Positions 1 through 5,342 of a stretch of 5,342 bases of DNA are shown here, piece by piece. Numbering within the stretch: the stretch's first letter is position 1; each line of letters starts with the position of its first letter. The notes under the pieces are model-generated. The model did no database searches and had not been told where the DNA came from. It saw only the letters and a program-made list of their open reading frames with translations. The position numbers and the translations under genes are program-made. The stretch lies in the NCBI GenBank assembly GCA_937141995.1, contig CAKZQX010001080.1:1-5342 (forward strand), written 5' to 3'. The DNA comes from an uncultured Chloroflexaceae bacterium (lineage in GTDB: Bacteria > Chloroflexota > Chloroflexia > Chloroflexales > Chloroflexaceae).

Positions 1-1
1 G

Positions 2-1483
2 GGCAGTACCCTGCTGCCGCTGGTGTTGTTGCTGCCGGGAGGTTGGGCGCTGGCAGTTGCGCGTTACCCCACCAGTTTTATGTTGCCACGGCTGGCAGTG
101 CTGGCGCTGGTGAGTCTGCTGCTTATTCTGGTGTTGCGTCCGCTCCTGGTATGGATCTTTCGCGCGGCGGGTATGCCGGCAGATGCCGGGCCGCCCAGCG
201 CAACCGCTGAACAACCGTCGGGTCTGCTGCAACGCTGGTGGCTATCGCTCCGGCGTCCCTGGCCGTTATTTATCAATGCGCTGCTGTTGACCTTCTTTTT
301 GAGCTACTGGCTTAAGGTTGGCGGGATGCTCTATCCCTACTTTGTCAGCATTGATGTTGGTTGGCATATGGATAAGGTGCGCTGGATTTTGCAGGGACAG
401 CTTCCGCTGATCTATAGCACCAATAGCCCGCTGAATGAGTTGACTATGCCGACGGCGGAGTGGGGCGAGGCCAAGCCGGTGATTCCCTACTCGCCCTATT
501 TTCATATGTTTGCCACGAGTTTTGCGCTCCTGCCCTGGCCAATGGCGTTTACGGCCAATATGTTCAGTGCCGTGATCGATTGCAGCCGGGTGTTTCTGAT
601 TGCGCTGATGGTGCGGAAGGTAGGCCTCAGCGAGCGCGGGGCAGTGCTGGCGGCGCTGCTGTATGCGGTGCTGCCGGTGACGTTTCTGCTGCACTCATGG
701 GGTAATATTCCGACAACCTTTGGCCTCTGGTGGACGCTGGCGGCGACAACGGTGGTGCTGGTGGCCTGGCACCAGTTGCATCGGCCCATTCCGTTTATCG
801 GGCTGACCCTGCTCTTGCTAGGATCGCTGCTCTTCTACACTGTAACCGGCGTATTTATGGGCATGTTTGTCCTGCTGTTTATCCCGATCTTCTGGTGGAC
901 AACCAGCCGACGCACGGATGCAGCGGAACTGCGCGCCGGACTACGTCCGTTTGGGTTGGCGGCAGTGGTGGCGCTGGGGTTGGCGTTGCTGATCTACTAT
1001 GGGCAGTATATCTGGCCGATTATCAACCAGACATTGCCCTACATGGCAAGTGTGTTTACCAGCGGCCCCGAGAGTGTGGGCGTTGAACGTGCCTCGTTCG
1101 GCCAATATATGTTTAGTTACGTTCCACACCTGGATTATCGCATGTGGCCGGGGGATTATCTCTACTACGGACTGGCGATCCCGCTGCTGCTTACGATTCC
1201 CGGTTTTATCGCCCTGCGTAACCGTCCGCTGCTCTGGTCTATTCTGGCGGCATGGTTTACCGTGGGGCTGTTTTTTATGCTGGCCGGATACCGCATCTCG
1301 ATGGTTGATAAGCAACTGTTCTACATTGTTCCGGCGATCTGCATCTGCTGGGCAGTTTTTGCCGAGCGCTACTGGATGCGAGGGCACTGGGGCAAACTTT
1401 TGATTATCACCGTGTATCTATTTACCCTGGTTTCGGCGCTTGATCTCTGGGTGATTCGCATTATACGTTCACCAATGACCTGA
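2..1483 (+). CDS. Polytopic membrane protein, GT-C glycosyltransferase-like (5' end missing)
   Basis: The reading frame is open from the first in-frame codon of the window, so the gene begins upstream. The GTG at 23 lies inside a continuous hydrophobic stretch and is not a convincing start. 493 residues are visible, ending at TGA 1481-1483. I count roughly 11-12 hydrophobic segments. The loop after the segment near 265-318 holds Asp (353-355), His (365-367) and Asp (371-373) in the string SIDVGWHMDK, followed by PYSPYFHMF near 487-513. An acidic/His loop after an early membrane helix followed by a Pro/Tyr motif is what GT-C-fold enzymes and the 6-pyruvoyl-tetrahydropterin-synthase-related membrane family show, so a role in moving sugars from lipid carriers is inferred. 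Near the C-terminus a charged YRISMVDKQLFY stretch precedes the last two helices. I do not recognise a named family with certainty. It is followed after 2 bases by the DUF2079 gene, so it is the first visible member of the operon. Confidence 0.85.
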   Translation, partial: GSTLLPLVLLLPGGWALAVARYPTSFMLPRLAVLALVSLLLILVLRPLLVWIFRAAGMPADAGPPSATAEQPSGLLQRWWLSLRRPWPLFINALLLTFFLSYWLKVGGMLYPYFVSIDVGWHMDKVRWILQGQLPLIYSTNSPLNELTMPTAEWGEAKPVIPYSPYFHMFATSFALLPWPMAFTANMFSAVIDCSRVFLIALMVRKVGLSERGAVLAALLYAVLPVTFLLHSWGNIPTTFGLWWTLAATTVVLVAWHQLHRPIPFIGLTLLLLGSLLFYTVTGVFMGMFVLLFIPIFWWTTSRRTDAAELRAGLRPFGLAAVVALGLALLIYYGQYIWPIINQTLPYMASVFTSGPESVGVERASFGQYMFSYVPHLDYRMWPGDYLYYGLAIPLLLTIPGFIALRNRPLLWSILAAWFTVGLFFMLAGYRISMVDKQLFYIVPAICICWAVFAERYWMRGHWGKLLIITVYLFTLVSALDLWVIRIIRSPMT

Positions 1484-1485
1484 AG

Positions 1486-3072
1486 ATGGATAGAGGACAG
1501 TACGTGGTTCAAGGTTCGGCCGTCAGGTGGCGACGAGTTACGTTTGGGGTGCAGCGGTTAGCGGCGTATGGCATGCAGTATCATCGGTTTGTGCTGGCAG
1601 GCATGATCCTGCTCTATGCGCTGCTGCTGTTTGGCGGACTGACGTTTAAATATTTGCACTGGGGGCAGGGGTATGATCAGATTGACTATCAGCAGTCGAT
1701 CTGGAATACTACTCAGGGGCGTTTTCTGGAGATTTCGCACTATCGCCATACCAATCATCTCTGGGGGATGGATTTTATCCCGGCGATCCTGCTGATTGTG
1801 CCGTTTTATGCGTTGGTTCCCTCGGCGCTGACGCTGAATTTTTTCCAGGCAACGTTTATGGCGCTGGGAGCCTGGCCGGTCTATGGCATTGCGCGCGACC
1901 GTTTTCAGGGGTCACCGCTGGCAGGGCTGGGCTGGGCGGCGATCTATCTGCTCTACCCGTCGCTCTGGTTTGTTACGATGAGTGCGCCCTGGCAGCCGCG
2001 TACGCTGGCAATACCGGCGCTACTGGGGGCATTCTACATGCTCCAGCGACGGCGCTGGTGGCCCTTTCTAGGGTTGCTGCTGCTGGCGTTGACTGCGCGT
2101 ACCGATGTGTCGCTGGTTGTCTTTGCGTTCGGGTTGCTGGCGGGGCTCTGGCGGCTGGGCCGGCGTTGGACGCTGCCGCCGCTGCTGCTGGGCCTGGCCT
2201 GGTTTTATCTCTCGACAGCGTATATCGTGCCAGCCTTTTACCGCGATGATTATCAGCCACAGGCCGGGCAGATCGGGCAGTCGTATGATGAAACGTGGCC
2301 GGGCACGAGTCCGCAACTGGCCTACTATTCGCACCTGGGGAATAGTGCCGGCGAGATTGTCGTGACGATGATTACCCACCCGTTTGACACGCTGCAGTTG
2401 ATGCTGACGCCACCCAAACTACGCTACCTGTTCTTGATGCTGTTGCCGCTGGCGTTTTTGCCGCTGCTTGCGCCGGATGTGGCGCTGCTTGCCAGTCCGA
2501 TCCTGGCGATGAATCTGCTCTCAACGCGGGTACACCAGTTCACTATCCGGGAGCAGTATCAGGCACTGATTATTCCGGGGCTGCTGCTGGCAGCGATTAT
2601 CGGCGGGGCGCGGCTCTGGAGTTGGTGGCGTGAGCGCGACAAACAAGGCGGACGGGACAACCGGCAGGCGGCATTTCTGGCGCTGGGTGGCCTGCTGGTC
2701 TACACGCTGGCGGTCAATCTGCTGCTCAAGAACCCGGTTGTGACAACACTGCGCTACCGGGAAGATCCGGCACGCATCGCGGTGATGGAAGAGTTGCGGA
2801 CGATGGTGCCGCCGGATGCATCCGTGGCGACGACATCATTTCTGGCACCGAGGATGATGCCGCGCCGCGCGATCTACTATTTGCCGCATGGATCGATGTT
2901 CCCGCCGCTGGAGCAGGCCGAGTATCTGTTTATCGACACCCGCGCCAGCGCGCTCCAGGAGACGTCCGAACGGCGCGATTTCGTGACGGAGATCCGCACC
3001 TCGCCGGAGTGGTCCATTCTGGCCGACCGGGATGATCTGCTGCTGGCGCGACGGGTGGTGCCTGATGAGTGA
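1486..3072 (+). CDS. DUF2079 family multi-pass membrane protein
   Basis: The product is 528 residues if translated from ATG 1486. Family hallmarks seen are the first loop DQIDYQQSIW (residues 64-73), the following WGMDFIPAILLIVPFYAL (93-110), the Q/A-rich helix ending PVYGIAR, the loop TRVHQFTIREQYQALIIPG before a late helix, and a soluble end with PPDASVATTSFLAPRMMP (442-459). About ten to eleven hydrophobic segments cover residues 34-416, and residues 417-528 form a soluble tail. DUF2079 has no established reaction; its topology resembles GT-C glycosyltransferases, so a sugar-transfer or envelope-glycan role is inferred only. The gene starts 2 bases after the upstream stop and its last 8 bases overlap the next gene, indicating an operon with coupled translation. 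The start is uncertain: GTG 1504 has a better ribosome binding site and would remove six residues. The position usually held by His in the loop-1 HFSP-like motif reads Asp96 here. Confidence 0.9.
   Translation: MDRGQYVVQGSAVRWRRVTFGVQRLAAYGMQYHRFVLAGMILLYALLLFGGLTFKYLHWGQGYDQIDYQQSIWNTTQGRFLEISHYRHTNHLWGMDFIPAILLIVPFYALVPSALTLNFFQATFMALGAWPVYGIARDRFQGSPLAGLGWAAIYLLYPSLWFVTMSAPWQPRTLAIPALLGAFYMLQRRRWWPFLGLLLLALTARTDVSLVVFAFGLLAGLWRLGRRWTLPPLLLGLAWFYLSTAYIVPAFYRDDYQPQAGQIGQSYDETWPGTSPQLAYYSHLGNSAGEIVVTMITHPFDTLQLMLTPPKLRYLFLMLLPLAFLPLLAPDVALLASPILAMNLLSTRVHQFTIREQYQALIIPGLLLAAIIGGARLWSWWRERDKQGGRDNRQAAFLALGGLLVYTLAVNLLLKNPVVTTLRYREDPARIAVMEELRTMVPPDASVATTSFLAPRMMPRRAIYYLPHGSMFPPLEQAEYLFIDTRASALQETSERRDFVTEIRTSPEWSILADRDDLLLARRVVPDE
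1493..1497 (+). promoter_or_regulatory. Possible ribosome binding site favouring GTG 1504
   Basis: GAGGA at this position is a good Shine-Dalgarno match and ends 6 bases before the in-frame GTG at 1504. ATG 1486 has only a weak GAAG just before it, too close to act as a binding site, although re-initiation after the stop at 1481-1483 could still serve it. The sequence therefore leaves two candidate starts for the DUF2079 gene that differ by six residues. Confidence 0.45.
3053..3058 (+). promoter_or_regulatory. Ribosome binding site-like GGGTGG deciding start at 3065
   Basis: A purine-rich GGGTGG inside the 3' end of the DUF2079 gene ends 6 bases before ATG 3065. With the ATGAGTGA stop/start overlap it supports ATG 3065 over the upstream in-frame ATG 3032. 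The match is only moderate; coupling to translation of the upstream gene probably contributes. Confidence 0.4.
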
Positions 3073-5215
3073 GGGAACGAAACGTTCGGGGGGCGCGATC
3101 GTACGGCAGGCGGGCGGATGGTGGGCGATTACGCTGGTGCTGGTGATGGCGGTGGCGCTGCGGGTGGCGTTCTGGTCATTGCAGGCGCAGAGCGGAGCCG
3201 TGCAACCGGCCGACCCGGAGGAGTATTACCGGGCCGCAGTACAGTTGCTGCACGGCGGCTATGACGACACGGGCAAGTGGCTGCGTCCACCGCTCTACCC
3301 GGCATTTCTGGCATTTATGTTTCTGCTGGGCGGCATCAACGTCTCGCTGGCACTGCTGGGCCAGGCGCTCTTTTCGGCGCTGAGTGTGCTGACGTTTGTG
3401 CTGCTGGGAGGCTGGCTGTTTGAACGGCCCAATGTTGCGCTGCTGAGTGGGGTAATCGCGGCGCTGTTTGTGCCGCCGGCGAGCTTTGGCAGTGTGCTGT
3501 TTGCCGAGGCGCTGTTTGTGCCGCTGATTATTCTGGCGCTGGCACTACTGGACCGAGTGCTGGTCACCGGCAACCGCTGGATGGCGCTGCTCGGCGGAAT
3601 CGTGCTAGGGCTGGCGGCGCTGACCCGGGCAGTAGCGCTCTTCTTCATTCCGGTAAGCATGCTGCTCATCTTTTTCTTCAGCCGGCGCAAGAATCCGGAA
3701 CCGGCGCGGAACCGGCCGGCGCGGCACGGTGTGCGTCCCGCCTGGTCTACGCTGCTGCCGGCTGTGCTGCTTGGCGTGGGCGCGGTCCTGACCATCGGGC
3801 CATGGACCGCACGCAACTATGCGGGTCACGAGCGGATGATCCTGGTGGATACCAATGGCGGTATCAGCATGTGGTATGGGATGGTGCAGGGGGAGGCGGA
3901 TCAGCAGCAGGACGAAGCCCGGCTGGCGGCGGTGGAAAACCCGGCCGACCGGCAGGCGCTGGCGGTGCGCATGACCGTTGAGCGGATTGCCGCCGATCCG
4001 CTGCTGTTTGTCACCCGCATGCGCTACAAAGTTGCCTCGCTCTTTACGCTGCAACTGCGCAACTTTGCCACGGGTGAACTGGTGACGATCAGCCCGCAGG
4101 ATGATCATGTGGTGACGGGAGCAGGCGAGAATCCGTTGCGGGTGACACTGATTGCGGATGCGCAGTATGTGCTGGTGATGCTGCTAGGGATTATCGGCCT
4201 GAGTTTTGCCCCCTCGTGGCGGCGCGCGCTGCCGACTCTGCTCTGGCTGGCCTTTGGTGTGCTGATTTCGGCCATCACTGTGGCGCATCCCCGACTACGC
4301 TTGCCGCTGGTCTGCGCGCTGATCCCGTTTAGCGCATATGCACTGCTGCAGTTGCCGCGCGCCCTGCGGCGGCCCGGACGTTACCTGCGGGATTACCGCA
4401 CGCTGCCGGCGCTGTTCGGATGCCTGCTCTTTCTCGGGCTGATCTTTAGCTGGAATTATGTCACCTGGATCAAGGGCGAGCGCTATGCGATACCGGCCCG
4501 TTGGGCAGTAGCGCGGGACGATCTGGCGCGGGCCGAAATGCTGTTTGAACAGGCGCGCGCGATCGATCCTGGTAATGCGCTGCGCTTGATCGATCTGGCG
4601 GACCTGGCGTTGAAACAGGGTGACACGGACGAAGCAGCCACATTCTACCGCCAGGCCACCGAACTGGAGCAGCGCAACCTGTATGCCCACGCCATGCGTA
4701 TCCAGACCGCCGCGTTGCGCGACGACCCGGAGGAGGCGCAGCGTGCGTTGACGGCAATTGATAGCTATGGCCGCGACAATAATGATCTCTATGCATGGGC
4801 ATGGAATAACGTGCGCACCCCTGCTCCCGACCGCATTGTACCGGGTGAGCCGGCCGCGCTGGGGCATTACGCCGGGTTTGCGCCGGCTACGTTTGATCTG
4901 GCGCAGGGACGCTGGACGCTAGGCCACGGACGGTTACGCCTCAGTGGTGGCTGTGGCACGCTCACGTTGCGCTTGCGTGGCCCGGCCGGCCGGGAGGCGC
5001 GCATCCGGGTGGCAGATAGGGCTATCCGGGAACGGGTGGTGTTGACGGGTGAGCCGCAGGAAGTGATGCTATCGCCGGCGGAGCAACCGGACTGTGCGGC
5101 GGCGCAGTCGGTGGTTGTGCATATTCAGAGCGAAACCGGCCTGCTCGATATGGAGCGCGCACCCTGGGCGGTCGGCGTGGCAGTGCTTGAGGCAGCCATA
5201 GAGCGCAATCCGTAG
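3065..5215 (+). CDS. PMT/ArnT-like GT-C glycosyltransferase with C-terminal TPR and beta-rich tail
   Basis: The product is 716 residues from ATG 3065. This start gives the 8-base ATGAGTGA overlap with the upstream stop and a GGGTGG 6 bases ahead; an in-frame ATG at 3032 would add a cysteine-rich leader and a 41-base overlap and looks wrong. Helix 1 is residues 19-39. Loop 1 carries Asp50 in PADPEEYYRAAVQLL, where the PMT/ArnT family has its catalytic Asp, then RPPLYP (74-79). Further family signs are GPWTARNY (245-252), DTNGGISMWYGM (262-273) and HPRLRLPL (408-415). The last helix is about 447-469; the Arg-rich stretch before it should be cytoplasmic, so the tail is predicted outside. The tail has TPR-like repeats (471-504, 505-538, weaker 539-572) and a beta-rich part from about 600 to 716 with only two cysteines, 630 and 677. 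Such enzymes move a sugar from a polyprenyl phosphate carrier to an extracytoplasmic acceptor; the actual substrates are unknown. It closes the operon, and its stop lies inside a heptamer repeat. Confidence 0.92.
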   Translation: MSEGTKRSGGAIVRQAGGWWAITLVLVMAVALRVAFWSLQAQSGAVQPADPEEYYRAAVQLLHGGYDDTGKWLRPPLYPAFLAFMFLLGGINVSLALLGQALFSALSVLTFVLLGGWLFERPNVALLSGVIAALFVPPASFGSVLFAEALFVPLIILALALLDRVLVTGNRWMALLGGIVLGLAALTRAVALFFIPVSMLLIFFFSRRKNPEPARNRPARHGVRPAWSTLLPAVLLGVGAVLTIGPWTARNYAGHERMILVDTNGGISMWYGMVQGEADQQQDEARLAAVENPADRQALAVRMTVERIAADPLLFVTRMRYKVASLFTLQLRNFATGELVTISPQDDHVVTGAGENPLRVTLIADAQYVLVMLLGIIGLSFAPSWRRALPTLLWLAFGVLISAITVAHPRLRLPLVCALIPFSAYALLQLPRALRRPGRYLRDYRTLPALFGCLLFLGLIFSWNYVTWIKGERYAIPARWAVARDDLARAEMLFEQARAIDPGNALRLIDLADLALKQGDTDEAATFYRQATELEQRNLYAHAMRIQTAALRDDPEEAQRALTAIDSYGRDNNDLYAWAWNNVRTPAPDRIVPGEPAALGHYAGFAPATFDLAQGRWTLGHGRLRLSGGCGTLTLRLRGPAGREARIRVADRAIRERVVLTGEPQEVMLSPAEQPDCAAAQSVVVHIQSETGLLDMERAPWAVGVAVLEAAIERNP

Positions 5216-5238
5216 TCCGTAGTCCGAAATTCGTAGTC
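5204..5238 (+). repeat. Degenerate CGTAGTC heptamer array overlapping the gene 3 stop
   Basis: Five consecutive 7-base units can be read: CGCAATC (5204), CGTAGTC (5211), CGTAGTC (5218), CGAAATT (5225) and CGTAGTC (5232). Three are identical, and the first and fourth are diverged. The array covers the last codons and the TAG stop (5213-5215) of the glycosyltransferase gene and most of the short gap that follows. Each perfect unit contains TAG, and because 7 is not a multiple of 3 the stop shifts frame from unit to unit. Heptamer tandem repeats of this style are known from intergenic DNA of cyanobacteria, and I recall similar CGTAGTC/GACTACG arrays from other bacteria, including filamentous Chloroflexota. 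Its function is unknown. Confidence 0.8.
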
Positions 5239-5241
5239 TGT

Positions 5242-5247
5242 GGAAAG
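5242..5247 (+). promoter_or_regulatory. Possible ribosome binding site (GGAAAG) for ATG 5253
   Basis: GGAAAG ends 5 bases before ATG 5253. It is the only Shine-Dalgarno-like element in the short gap after the glycosyltransferase gene and supports, weakly, the start of another gene there. Confidence 0.35.
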
Positions 5248-5252
5248 TTTGG

Positions 5253-5342
5253 ATGACGCATACTGAAGTCACAACGTCCCGCCAGGAGCCGCATTCGGCA
5301 CGAACCGCGCATCAGGCAGGTGAACAACCGGCGGGGCAGGGG
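5253..5342 (+). CDS. Possible start of a fourth gene (3' end missing)
   Basis: From ATG 5253 the frame stays open for 30 codons to the exact end of the window. The next in-frame stop upstream is the TAG at 5220 inside the heptamer array, and no other ATG, GTG or TTG lies between, so this is the natural start. GGAAAG sits 5 bases ahead. The visible peptide begins MTHTEVTTSRQEPHS and is hydrophilic, rich in Thr, Gln, Glu, Ala and Gly, with no signal peptide or recognisable domain; it looks like a disordered cytoplasmic N-terminus. The gap to the upstream gene is only 37 bases with no terminator, so it could belong to the same operon. Thirty codons are too few to be sure it is coding, and no function can be assigned. 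Confidence 0.45.
   Translation, partial: MTHTEVTTSRQEPHSARTAHQAGEQPAGQG

Noticed and set aside
23..25. GTG at 23 as the real start of the first gene
   Set aside because: The frame is open to the window edge and the residues before it (GSTLLPL) continue the same hydrophobic stretch. No binding site precedes it, so the gene most likely begins outside the window.
3032..3064. Upstream in-frame ATG at 3032 as the start of the glycosyltransferase gene
   Set aside because: It would add MICCWRDGWCL, read from the frame-shifted end of the DUF2079 gene, and needs a 41-base overlap. ATG 3065 has a better-placed purine-rich site and the common short stop/start overlap.
3696..3716. Direct repeat of CGGAACCGGC with an 11-base period
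   Set aside because: It lies in a Pro/Arg-rich cytoplasmic loop of the glycosyltransferase (PEPARNRPAR) and is explained by repeated Pro-Ala/Arg codons in GC-rich DNA. No further copies were seen in the window.
4295..4867. Long minus-strand open frame of 190 codons, and similar ones at 941-1387, 3295-3816 and 3605-4108
   Set aside because: They lie opposite well-supported membrane protein genes, have Arg/Gln/Pro-rich low-complexity composition and match no family. GC-rich coding DNA commonly leaves such shadows open.
4981..4994. Perfect 14-base palindrome CCCGGCCGGCCGGG
   Set aside because: It is inside coding sequence for GPAGRE, is pure G+C and has no loop or T-run, so chance in GC-rich DNA is the simplest explanation. 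It is not a terminator.
5216..5252. Terminator after the glycosyltransferase gene
   Set aside because: No stem-loop followed by a T-run is visible. The gap is mostly heptamer repeat followed by a ribosome binding site-like GGAAAG.

Overview
The window looks like a piece of a bacterial chromosome that is moderately to strongly GC-rich. It encodes, all on the + strand and almost without gaps, three large multi-pass membrane proteins and possibly the start of a fourth gene. A DUF2079 protein beside PMT/ArnT-type glycosyltransferases, the CTG/GCG-rich codon use and a short CGTAGTC heptamer repeat after a stop codon fit a filamentous member of the Chloroflexota (Chloroflexus-like). This assignment is inference from style and gene content; there is no marker gene here to prove it.

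Layout: (1) 2-1483, the 3' part of a gene for a polytopic membrane protein whose first extracytoplasmic loop has a D-x-x-x-H-x-D arrangement and a P-Y-S-P-Y-F-H motif, suggestive of a GT-C-fold glycosyltransferase-like protein. Its start lies left of the window. (2) 1486-3072, a DUF2079 membrane protein, beginning 2 bases after the previous stop (or at a GTG at 1504 with a better ribosome binding site). (3) 3065-5215, a PMT_2/ArnT-like GT-C glycosyltransferase, overlapping the previous gene by 8 bases and carrying a C-terminal extension of three 34-residue-phased TPR-like repeats plus a beta-rich tail with two cysteines. (4) 5204-5238, a degenerate CGTAGTC heptamer array that contains the stop codon of gene 3. 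(5) 5253 to the window end, a possible start of a fourth reading frame with a plausible ribosome binding site.

The tight spacing says the three complete or partial genes are one transcriptional unit and are probably translationally coupled. All three proteins have the organisation of membrane enzymes that work on lipid-linked sugars at the outer face of the cytoplasmic membrane, so the likely theme is surface glycan or glycoprotein assembly. The actual donor and acceptor cannot be read from the sequence. No RNA gene, CRISPR array, insertion sequence, promoter or factor-independent terminator was recognised. No defence system or clearly new enzyme system is visible; the most unusual items are the multi-domain tail of gene 3 and the heptamer array at its 3' end.
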